DNA from: Candidatus Dormiibacterota bacterium
GTDB lineage: Bacteria > Chloroflexota > Dormibacteria > Dormibacterales > Dormibacteraceae
Direction: 5' to 3'
Assembly: GCA_955652585.1 (NCBI GenBank)
Contig: CATPBF010000030.1
Coordinates: 1-8,491, forward strand
Length of the DNA: 8,491 nucleotides
The notes below the pieces were generated by a model. The model made no database searches. It saw only the letters and a program-made list of their open reading frames with translations, and was not told the DNA's origin. Each line of letters starts with the position of its first letter. Positions within the stretch are counted from its first letter, which is position 1. Shown piece by piece: positions 1 to 6,082 of this stretch. The position numbers and the translations under genes were made by a program.

Positions 1-110
1 ACCCCGCGGTAAGGCATGGTCGATTTCATGTACGCCTGCATTCCGGGGGCTCTTTCCGCGTTGGCAGCGGCGGCGAGCTCGACCCGGATCCGGCTCGCGA
101 GGCGGCTCAC
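1..110 (-). CDS. DNA alkylation repair protein (AlkD-type HEAT-like glycosylase), N-terminal part only
   Basis: Thirty-six complete codons are visible before the gene runs off the left edge. The GTG start at 110-108 overlaps the TGA stop of the phosphatase gene (GTGA), which suggests translational coupling. The peptide begins MSRLASRIRVELAAAA and continues to MQAYMKSTMPYRGV. The 'QAYMKSxMPY.GV' stretch is characteristic of the N-terminus of the DNA_alkylation family (AlkC/AlkD), which removes N3- and N7-alkylated purines using a HEAT-repeat fold. Full proteins are usually about 210-240 residues, so most of the gene, including the catalytic residues, lies outside the window. No clear Shine-Dalgarno is seen upstream, consistent with coupling. 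The family call rests on one short motif that I recognise well. Its membership of the polyP operon may be only positional. Confidence 0.75.
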   Translation of the reverse strand, partial: MSRLASRIRVELAAAANAERAPGMQAYMKSTMPYRG

Positions 111-568
111 GGGGCAGGGATGAAGAGCGCCCGCACCGGCTTGCCGTCGCGGACCTCGACCACCCAGGTCGAGCCCTTCTCGTACCCGCCCTCCCCCGGC
201 TTGATCAGGCGACGCCGCACGAGGTCTTCGACGAGTTCCCAGACCACGTCTCCGTGCGTGCTGAGGACGACGTCGTCGAGCTTCGGGTCGCCCATGAACT
301 CGAACGCGCCACGCAGCCCCCGGCCCTCCGCCAGCGCAGGCGCCTCCTGCACCTCGAGGCCTCGATCGCTTGCGAGCGGCTCCACGGTCTGCACGCAGCG
401 GAGGTAAGGGCTCGAATAGATGGCGGAGATCTTGAACGGCTTGAAGATGTCGATGAGCGCCTCCGCCTGCTTCACACCCTTCTTGCCTATCGGACGGAGG
501 CGATCGTCTCCTCGCCAATGGCTGCGGCTGCCGGCCTTGGCGTGGCGGACGAAATAGAAAACACTCAT
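107..568 (-). CDS. SixA-like histidine phosphatase
   Basis: This 153-residue protein is a single histidine-phosphatase (phosphoglycerate mutase-like) domain of SixA size. The RHA signature is at residues 8-10 (R8, phospho-accepting H9). R57 lies in 'SSPYLRCVQT', an acidic E81 follows, and the second catalytic histidine is H105 in 'LSTHGD'. All four core residues of the fold are present, so it is probably active. There is no signal peptide or membrane segment, so it is cytoplasmic. E. coli SixA dephosphorylates phosphohistidine on phosphotransfer proteins. Here the position behind ppk1 and a CYTH-CHAD gene suggests a phosphorylated substrate linked to polyP metabolism, possibly Ppk1's own phosphohistidine, but this is inference. 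The ATG start has no good Shine-Dalgarno and sits in a possible hairpin loop. The end overlaps the alkylation-repair start by 4 nt. Confidence 0.88.
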   Translation of the reverse strand: MSVFYFVRHAKAGSRSHWRGDDRLRPIGKKGVKQAEALIDIFKPFKISAIYSSPYLRCVQTVEPLASDRGLEVQEAPALAEGRGLRGAFEFMGDPKLDDVVLSTHGDVVWELVEDLVRRRLIKPGEGGYEKGSTWVVEVRDGKPVRALFIPAP

Positions 569-615
569 CAGGCTAGTGTTGGCGTCGCAGGGGCGGCCGG
601 GTTAAATTCAACACT
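560..615 (-). repeat. Three AGTGTT/AACACT units flanking the sixA start (alternative hairpins)
   Basis: AACACT occurs on the plus strand at 560-565 and 610-615, and its complement AGTGTT at 575-580. On the minus-strand transcript the middle unit could pair with either outer unit. Pairing with 560-565 gives a 6-bp stem whose 9-nt loop (agcctgATG) holds the sixA start codon. Pairing with 610-615 gives a 7-bp stem with a 27-nt loop just at the CYTH-CHAD stop. The two structures are mutually exclusive. The stems are short and may be chance. Confidence 0.3.
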
Positions 616-2144
616 CACGCCGTCGAGTCGTCAGCGGAATTTCTTGGCATCCACTTGCGCATGGGCTTGCGGTCGAGAGCCTTCCAGACCTTCAACCAAT
701 CCTTGCGTGCCTTCTGCGCCGCGAGGTGCTCCAGCGCGATGAGCTGGCCGGCCACGAACGCCCGTCGTCCGGTCACGCGCACGCTGCGCAGCCAGGCCTG
801 GGCGGTGACGCTGTCCTGATGCTCGCCGAGGATCGTCTGCAGTTTCGCGGCCGCTTTGCCAAACGCGGTGGCGCCTGGCCCGACGACCGGGGCCACGGCC
901 TCGGCGGCGTAACGGGCGCGCTTGGCGAGAATTCGGATGCGGTGCAGCTCGGGATCCGTGGGCTGCTCGGGCAGCTGCCGGACCGCACTGCGCAGGCGGC
1001 GCCATGGACCGGTGGCCAACGGCGGGAGCATCGCCGATGCCGGCTGGTCGGCATCCAGTGTGCACCGCGGCGCATGCGCCGCGGCGACCAGCTGCTCCAG
1101 CAGGTCGATGTAGCGCGTCGAGTCGAGGTCGGCATACAGCTTTTTCCTCAGCGATTCGATCTCGAGCTCCAGGACGTGCAGGAGGGCGGCCGCCGACCTC
1201 GAATCGCCGGCCGGCAGCGACCTGGACCGCTCGCGAAGCCGCTCCAGGAGCACCTCACGATCGCGGACGGCGCCGAGCGCCAAAGCGAGCCAGCCCAGCT
1301 CCGAACGCAGTGGTTCGGACCAATCAGGCTCGAGCAGCGGGCCGAACGTGCGCAGGTGGGAGCGCAGCTTGCGCGTGGCCACGCGCTCCTGGTGAACGCC
1401 TTCGGGATCTGTACCCAGGCGCACCAGCGGATCGTTGCGCAGGACCGCGGCGACCGCTTCGGCGAGCACGCTCCGGATGACGTCGCGCGCGGGCGACTCC
1501 GCAGTGACCGGAAGTGGCGCGACCTCCGGTGGCTCCATCGCGCGCGGGCCTAGAGCGCGGATGTGCTTGGGGGTCGGGTCTGGAGCTCCCGCTCCGGCCG
1601 CGCGCAGGCGCTCGACGAGTGGGGCCAAGATTGCCTCGTTGCCATCGGCGCCCGCAAGCTCGATCTCGATCTCGCGAAACCGGGCCGCGACGCGACGGCC
1701 ATCCCGCACCGAGACCTCGTCGTCGACGACCTCTGCGACCCGGCTGCCGTCAGCGCCGACCAGCCGGGCGCGACGGCGCATCGTCGAGAGGCGGGCCACC
1801 GGCACCAGCTCGGACGTGCGCACGTAGGCGCGCACCAGGGCCAGCGCGGCGGCGGGCGGCTTCTTCGTCCCACCCGGAAAGTTGATTTCGTCGCGTTCGA
1901 GCATCCCTGCTTGCTCACGCCCCTCTCCCGAGCCCTCTCCCCGAGGGGGAGAGGGGGATAGCTTTAATGTCCAGCCCTCGCCGGCGCGGTGCCGGAGCGA
2001 GACGCCCCAGCGCGCGAGACGGAGGTCGGAGGTGTCGTAGTAGACCGTCTCCAGCCGGGCCACTTCGGGCGGGGTGACGGTCACTCCATCGACGACCCCG
2101 TTGAGGTCGGGGAGGTGGAACGCGGGGCCGGCCCCGAGCTTCAC
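615..2144 (-). CDS. CYTH and CHAD domain protein (polyphosphate-binding, putative triphosphatase)
   Basis: The CYTH domain covers about residues 1-195: YYDTSDLRLARWGVSLRHR at 35-53, then paired acidic and basic strands such as FREIEIEL. The CHAD domain covers about 215-490, with its hallmark helices VHQERVATRKLRSHLRTF (250-267), LGAVRDREV (290-298) and LHRIRILAKRARYAAEA (400-416). CHAD domains bind polyphosphate through conserved basic helices. CYTH enzymes act on triphosphate or polyP using an ExExK strand. The GTG start at 2144 is the first canonical start after an in-frame TGA at 2177-2175. The codons just upstream read I-K-E-R-E before V-K, giving a perfect ExExK motif, so translation may begin at ATT 2159. 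A GTG start would lose both glutamates. An AAAGAG sequence lies 6 nt before the GTG. A palindromic repeat adds about 15 residues near 63-80. The gene follows ppk1 in the same direction. Confidence 0.9.
   Translation of the reverse strand: MKLGAGPAFHLPDLNGVVDGVTVTPPEVARLETVYYDTSDLRLARWGVSLRHRAGEGWTLKLSPSPPRGEGSGEGREQAGMLERDEINFPGGTKKPPAAALALVRAYVRTSELVPVARLSTMRRRARLVGADGSRVAEVVDDEVSVRDGRRVAARFREIEIELAGADGNEAILAPLVERLRAAGAGAPDPTPKHIRALGPRAMEPPEVAPLPVTAESPARDVIRSVLAEAVAAVLRNDPLVRLGTDPEGVHQERVATRKLRSHLRTFGPLLEPDWSEPLRSELGWLALALGAVRDREVLLERLRERSRSLPAGDSRSAAALLHVLELEIESLRKKLYADLDSTRYIDLLEQLVAAAHAPRCTLDADQPASAMLPPLATGPWRRLRSAVRQLPEQPTDPELHRIRILAKRARYAAEAVAPVVGPGATAFGKAAAKLQTILGEHQDSVTAQAWLRSVRVTGRRAFVAGQLIALEHLAAQKARKDWLKVWKALDRKPMRKWMPRNSADDSTA
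1920..1957. repeat. REP-like palindromic repeat embedded in the CYTH coding region
   Basis: A perfect 10-bp inverted repeat, CCCTCTCCCC (1933-1942) and GGGGAGAGGG (1946-1955), has a 3-nt loop. It is preceded by a near-identical direct copy of the left arm, CCCTCTCCCGAG at 1921-1932. Dispersed palindromic elements of this CCCTCTCCC...GGGAGAGGG type are common in GC-rich genomes. Read on the minus strand it stays open and encodes the low-complexity stretch SPSPPRGEGSGEGRE (CYTH-CHAD residues 63-77). That stretch lies between the conserved strands WTLKL and LERDEINF, where CYTH proteins normally have a short loop. Confidence 0.7.
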
Positions 2145-2164
2145 CTCGCGCTCTTTAATGGGGT

Positions 2165-2202
2165 CCCCGCGAATTCAAGCTGCAAGCTCTGAATTCGTGG
2201 GG
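2165..2202 (-). repeat. Strong hairpin between ppk1 and the CYTH-CHAD gene
   Basis: On the minus strand, CCCCACGAATTCA (2202-2190) pairs with TGAATTCGCGGGG (2177-2165), 12 of 13 positions. An inner AGCT/AGCT pair is separated by a one-base bulge and closes on a TGC loop. The hairpin begins 1 nt after the ppk1 stop and ends 5 nt before the possible ATT start of the downstream gene. No U-run follows, so a classical Rho-independent terminator is unlikely. It may attenuate or stabilise the transcript, or mask the GGGG that would be the nearest ribosome-binding sequence for the ATT start. Confidence 0.65.
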
Positions 2203-2203
2203 C

Positions 2204-4321
2204 CTAAGCATGTTTTATTAAGCTGACCACTCCATTGCCGCGCGCGCGTTCCAGGGCCAGTTCCTGAAAGCGCTTGTGCGCGTTGAGCCCGATTTCGGTG
2301 GGCACCCGCTGCCACGATCCGTCCGCTGCCAGGTGCCAGGCGAGGACGTCGTCGGCGAGCTCGATCTCGAAGATCTCGGCGAGTCGAGCGCAGAGCTTCA
2401 GATCGGTGACCGGGACCACCGCCTCGACGCGGCGGTCCAGGTTGCGCTGCATGATGTCCGAGGAGCCGAGGTAGTAATCGGGCTGGGCGCCGCCGCCGAA
2501 CCGGAAGATGCGCGAGTGCTCGAGGAAGCGGCCGACGACCGAACGCACCCGGATCCTCTCTGAGAGTCCAGGGACGCCGGGCCGCAGCGAGCACATGCTC
2601 CTTACGATCAGGTCGATCTCAGCGCCGGCCTGAGATGCCGAATACAGCGCGTCGATGATGTCGGGATCGATGAGGTTGTTGACCTTGATCGTGATGCGGC
2701 CGCCCGGCTTCGCCTCGCGCTCGATGAGCTGGGTGATGCCCGATCGCAGGCTCGACGGCGCCACCAGCAGCTTGCGGTATCGATGCTGCCGGCTGTATCC
2801 GGTGAGGAGGTTGAACAGCTCTGTGACGTCGGCCCCCAGGTCGGCATCGGCTGAGAGCAGGCTCACGTCCTCGTATCCGTGGGCGGTGCTCGGGTTGTAG
2901 TTGCCGGTGCCCACGTGGACGTAGTTCTGGATGCTCTTGCCTTCGCGGCGCACGACCAGAGTCACCTTGGCATGAGTCTTCAAACCCACCAATCCGTACA
3001 CGACGTGGACGTTGGCTTCCTCGAGCGCTCTCGCCCAAGCGATGTTTGCCTGCTCGTCGCCGCGAGCCTTGAGCTCCACGAGAGCGGCCACCTGTTTGCC
3101 GGACTCGGCCGCCCTGATGAGGGCGCGGACGATCGGGCTCGCCGGTCCGGACGTGCGGTACAGCGTCTGCTTGATGGCGAGCACGTTGGGGTCGCTCGCG
3201 GCCTGGTCGATGAAGGCCTCGACCGAAGTCGCAAACGAGTCGTATGGATGGTGGGCCAGGACGTCGCCCGACCGAAGCACGGCGAACAGGTCGGGGACCT
3301 CGGCGCCGATTCCACGCAGCCGAGGCTGCGTGGCGGGCGTCCACGGCTCCTCTTTCAGGTCCGGGCGGTCGAGCTGCCACAACGCGCTCAAGCTGCCGAG
3401 GTCGAGCAATCCGTCTGATTGGTAGACGTCGGCGGGCTGCAGCTCCAGCTCACGCGTGAGCAGGTCCAGCACCTCGGGTGACATCCCCGGGTCGACCTCC
3501 AGTCGCACGACTCGCGCGTGGCGGCGGCGGCGGCGGAGCTCGGTCTGGATGGCTGCGAGCAGATCCTCGGCATCGCTGTCGACATCGTCCAGGTCGCCGT
3601 CGCGCGTGACCCGGAATGGGTGGTGCGCAATCACGTCCATGCCCGGGAAGAGCGCCTGCAGGTGGAGCGAGATCACGTCCTCGAGCGGCACGAATCGTGA
3701 GTCCTCGCCAAGCGCGATGAAGCGAGGCAGCACCGGCGGCACTTTGACGCGCGCGAAACGGTGCTCGCGACGCTGTGGGTCGCGGACCGTGACTGCGAGG
3801 TTGAGTGAGAGGTGGGAGATGTAGGGGAACGGATGGCCTGGGTCCACTGCCAGCGGCGTCAACACCGGGAAGATCTGCTGCCTGAAGACCGTGTGGAGCT
3901 GCGTTAATTCCTTCTTGCTCACCTCGTCGGCGCGCACGATGGAGATGCCAGTGGCGGCGAGGGCGGGGACGATGCCCGAGTTGTAGAGGCGCGTCTGGCG
4001 CTCCACCAGTCCTTCGACCCGGCCGCGGATGGCCTTGAGCTGCTCCAGCGGCGACATGCCGTCCGGCGATGCGACGGCGACGGCCGCCAGCACCTGCTCC
4101 TTGAGACCGGCGACGCGAACCTGGAAGAAGTCGTCCAGGTTCTGGCTGAATATGCCCAGGAACCTCACCCGCTCGAGCAGGGGCAGGTGGGGGTCCTCGG
4201 CCATGGCCAAGACGCGCTCGTCGAAGTCCAGCCGGGACAGCTCCCGGTTCAGGAATCGAGGGGCGTCCGGGAGGGCCTGGGGACCTACCGGCTCAGAGTC
4301 TGAATGTGCTCCAACCGCCAC
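2204..4321 (-). CDS. ppk1: Polyphosphate kinase 1
   Basis: Ppk1 reversibly polymerises the gamma-phosphate of ATP into inorganic polyphosphate through a phosphohistidine intermediate. The protein has 705 residues, the usual length. The N-terminal domain opens with RFLNRELSRLDFDERVL (22-38) and FSQNLDDFFQVRVAGL (58-73). The middle 'head' domain is followed by two phospholipase-D-like C-terminal domains. VGLKTHAK (445-452) carries H450, equivalent to the autophosphorylated H435 of the E. coli enzyme. HVGTGNYNPSTA (469-480) is the conserved segment that follows. FLEHSRIFRFG (599-609) carries H602, equivalent to E. coli H592. All key histidines are intact, so the enzyme should be active in the cytoplasm or at the inner face of the membrane. 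The GTG start has only a weak Shine-Dalgarno. A TTGACA hexamer and an 11-nt direct repeat array lie 35-71 nt upstream, suggesting its own, possibly phosphate-responsive, promoter. A hairpin follows its stop codon. Confidence 0.97.
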   Translation of the reverse strand: MAVGAHSDSEPVGPQALPDAPRFLNRELSRLDFDERVLAMAEDPHLPLLERVRFLGIFSQNLDDFFQVRVAGLKEQVLAAVAVASPDGMSPLEQLKAIRGRVEGLVERQTRLYNSGIVPALAATGISIVRADEVSKKELTQLHTVFRQQIFPVLTPLAVDPGHPFPYISHLSLNLAVTVRDPQRREHRFARVKVPPVLPRFIALGEDSRFVPLEDVISLHLQALFPGMDVIAHHPFRVTRDGDLDDVDSDAEDLLAAIQTELRRRRRHARVVRLEVDPGMSPEVLDLLTRELELQPADVYQSDGLLDLGSLSALWQLDRPDLKEEPWTPATQPRLRGIGAEVPDLFAVLRSGDVLAHHPYDSFATSVEAFIDQAASDPNVLAIKQTLYRTSGPASPIVRALIRAAESGKQVAALVELKARGDEQANIAWARALEEANVHVVYGLVGLKTHAKVTLVVRREGKSIQNYVHVGTGNYNPSTAHGYEDVSLLSADADLGADVTELFNLLTGYSRQHRYRKLLVAPSSLRSGITQLIEREAKPGGRITIKVNNLIDPDIIDALYSASQAGAEIDLIVRSMCSLRPGVPGLSERIRVRSVVGRFLEHSRIFRFGGGAQPDYYLGSSDIMQRNLDRRVEAVVPVTDLKLCARLAEIFEIELADDVLAWHLAADGSWQRVPTEIGLNAHKRFQELALERARGNGVVSLIKHA

Positions 4322-4355
4322 CGGACCAACTGTAGCGGTTGCAGCCGAAATCCTT

Positions 4356-4384
4356 GGTTAGGACCAGGTTAAGGGCGCGTGAAG
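4356..4384 (-). promoter_or_regulatory. PHO-box-like array of three 11-nt-spaced direct repeats upstream of ppk1
   Basis: On the minus strand, CTTCACG (4384-4378), CTTAACC (4373-4367) and CCTAACC (4362-4356) start exactly 11 nt apart. Actinobacterial PhoP binds direct repeats of 11 nt whose conserved 7-nt core is close to GTTCACC. The three units match that core at 5, 5 and 4 of 7 positions. The array is 35-63 nt upstream of the ppk1 start. The exact spacing and the target gene make a phosphate-starvation operator plausible, but the individual matches are weak. Confidence 0.4.
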
Positions 4385-4392
4385 TCTGTCAA
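4366..4392 (-). promoter_or_regulatory. Candidate promoter for ppk1
   Basis: An exact TTGACA (4392-4387, minus strand) is followed, after a short 15-bp spacer, by TAACCT (4371-4366) as a possible -10. Transcription would start roughly 38 nt before the GTG of ppk1. The spacer is shorter than ideal and the -10 matches only in part. That fits a promoter needing an activator, and the -10 lies inside the 11-nt repeat array. Confidence 0.35.
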
Positions 4393-4516
4393 GGCCTCCG
4401 GAATCAGGCTCTGGCGGGCGAAATCCGGCCGGGATTACGACCTCCGCGTGGCCGGCGGGCGGCCAGTTTCAGCCGCCAGCCGGTAGCCGGTAGCCTGGCT
4501 ACCTCGCGACTTACTC
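4385..4516 (-). other. Non-coding spacer between the GH13 gene and ppk1, with small inverted and tandem repeats
   Basis: No gene is seen in this stretch. It holds a tandem GCCGGTA at 4479-4485 and 4486-4492, whose GGTAGCC (4482-4488, 4489-4495) is inverted by GGCTACC at 4497-4503, giving a 7-bp hairpin 14 nt after the GH13 stop. Further short stems are GGCGGC/GCCGCC (4458-4463 and 4472-4477) and GGCCG/CGGCC (4450-4454 and 4460-4464). None is followed by a U-run on the minus strand. They could aid termination or RNA decay control of the GH13 message, but may be simple GC-rich chance structure. Confidence 0.35.
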
Positions 4517-6082
4517 TCAAACTCCAGACACTGAATCTAGCCAGGCGGCCGAGTTGGCCGGCAATGTTAGGTGACCGTCCCTGACGGTGACCAGGGGCGC
4601 GCTCGCCATCGCGAGGCGCCCGCAGGCGGGGATCCTGACCGGACGGCTGAGAAAGTTGCACGCGACCGTCAAGCGTTCCCGCTGGTAGGTCAGCACGCCG
4701 TCGGGTGCCGGCCGCCAGGCTGTCGATGGCGGCAGCCAGGGCGAGAGGCGGCGTCGCAGCGCCAGCGCCCGTTTGTAGAACGACAACATCGAGGTGCCGG
4801 ACCCTTCCTCCGTAGCAACCGAAAACCCTTCCCACCCGGCGGGCATCGGCAGCCACGGCGCGGCGAGGGAAAAGCCGGCATTGGGCTCGCCCTTTTTCCA
4901 GGGCAGCGGCACCCTGCAGCCATCCCGCCCCGGGTGGTGGCCCTGAGTGTGGATGTACAACGGATCCTGTCGCGCTTCGGGCGGAACGTCCACCTCTTCG
5001 AGCCCAAGCTCCTCGCCCTCGTAGAGAAAGACCTGGCCGGGCAGGCCGAGTAGGAGCAGCAGCGCCGCACGCGCGCGTTCGCGTCCGGTGTAGCCACCCC
5101 CCAGGCGCGTGACGTGGCGGACCACGTCGTGGTTGGACAGCGTCCAGCTCGGCGCGGCACCGGGTCCGCTCACGGCCTCCATGTCGATGTCGATCGACTC
5201 GCGCCAAGCGTGGGCATCCCAGCGCACGCGGATCAGCGCGAACGCCATGTTGAGCTGGTCCGGAAGGATGTAGCGCGACTGGCGATGCGGCTCGAAGATC
5301 TCTCCAACGAGCACGCGCTGCGGTTGGTACTCGTTGAGGATATGGCGCCACCTTCGGTACACCTCGTGGACTTGCGGCTGGTCGGTGATCAGGAACGCCG
5401 GGTCCGGTCGGAGCATGCCGCTGAGACGATCCTTGACCATCGGCACGTCGGCGAGGTCCTTGCGCTTGAAGAGTGCGGATGCCACGTCGATGCGATAGCC
5501 GTCGGCGCCGCGGTCGAGCCAGAACCTGACGATGCGCTCGAACTCCGCCGGGACCTCGGGATTCCACCAGTTGAGATCGGGCTGCTGGGGGGCGAACAGA
5601 TGCAGGTACCACTGGCCGCTGCCTTCGTCGCGGGTCCATGCGGGACCGCCGAACGCCGAGCGCCAATTGTTGGGCGGCGATCCGTCCGGCTTGCCGTCGG
5701 CGAAGTGATAGAAGGCACGATGGGGATCGTCGCGCGAGCTCAGGGCGGCCTGAAACCACGGATGCTGGTCGGACGTATGGTTGGGGACGAGGTCGCACAG
5801 CACCTTGAGCCTGAGCTCATGGGCGCGCGCGACGAGCTGGTCGAAGCCGGCGAGCGTTCCGTACTCGGGATTGACGTCGTAGTAGTCGGCGACGTCGTAG
5901 CCGTGGTCCTTTTGCGGCGAGGGATAGAAGGGCGTGAGCCAGACCGCATCGACGCCCAGTCGTTTCAGGTAGTCAAGCCGCGAAGTGATGCCCGGCAGGT
6001 CGCCTATGCCGTCGTCGTCGGAGTCGGCGAAGCTGCGGACGTAGATCTCGTAGAAGACCGCGCCTCGCCACCATGGGCTCAA
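4517..6082 (-). CDS. GH13 alpha-glucosidase (oligo-1,6-glucosidase subfamily)
   Basis: This is a cytoplasmic alpha-glucosidase that should cleave terminal alpha-linked glucose from short oligosaccharides. With the TTG start at 6082 it is 521 residues. The chosen start overlaps the DUF2461 stop as TTGA and places SPWWRGAVFYEIYVRSF at the N-terminus, where the family begins. An ATG at 6172 would add 30 unrelated residues inside DUF2461. Conserved regions in order are DLVPNH (97-102), QPDLNW (the oligo-1,6 type region V), GYRIDVA with nucleophile D199, VGEIFE with acid/base E261, and SNHD with D319. GRDGCRVPLPW and a DUF3459-like C-terminal beta domain follow. All catalytic residues are present. 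Valine directly after the nucleophile is associated with alpha-1,6 preference in related enzymes, whereas alanine favours alpha-1,4. No signal peptide is visible. The exact substrate cannot be fixed from sequence alone. Confidence 0.92.
   Translation of the reverse strand: MSPWWRGAVFYEIYVRSFADSDDDGIGDLPGITSRLDYLKRLGVDAVWLTPFYPSPQKDHGYDVADYYDVNPEYGTLAGFDQLVARAHELRLKVLCDLVPNHTSDQHPWFQAALSSRDDPHRAFYHFADGKPDGSPPNNWRSAFGGPAWTRDEGSGQWYLHLFAPQQPDLNWWNPEVPAEFERIVRFWLDRGADGYRIDVASALFKRKDLADVPMVKDRLSGMLRPDPAFLITDQPQVHEVYRRWRHILNEYQPQRVLVGEIFEPHRQSRYILPDQLNMAFALIRVRWDAHAWRESIDIDMEAVSGPGAAPSWTLSNHDVVRHVTRLGGGYTGRERARAALLLLLGLPGQVFLYEGEELGLEEVDVPPEARQDPLYIHTQGHHPGRDGCRVPLPWKKGEPNAGFSLAAPWLPMPAGWEGFSVATEEGSGTSMLSFYKRALALRRRLSPWLPPSTAWRPAPDGVLTYQRERLTVACNFLSRPVRIPACGRLAMASAPLVTVRDGHLTLPANSAAWLDSVSGV

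Noticed and set aside
726..1553. 275-codon plus-strand frame opposite the CHAD region
   Set aside because: It is a mirror of the CHAD coding frame with no family motif; GC-rich codon bias keeps antisense frames open.
1962..2160. Direct repeat CTTTAATG at 1962-1969 and 2153-2160
   Set aside because: An 8-nt match at this distance is too short to call a target-site duplication, and the copies do not flank a mobile element.
3521..3535. Run of five GCG triplets inside ppk1
   Set aside because: It encodes an Arg run at residues 263-267 in a position where Ppk1 proteins commonly have several arginines; it is not an unusual microsatellite.
4482..4503. Hairpin after the GH13 stop as a Rho-independent terminator
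   Set aside because: No run of U follows the stem on the minus-strand transcript, so I list it only as a repeat structure.
4404..5798. Long open frame (464 codons) on the minus strand in another frame of the GH13 gene
   Set aside because: The translation is Arg/Pro/Ala-rich low-complexity typical of out-of-frame high-GC DNA, while the overlapping GH13 frame has all conserved catalytic motifs.
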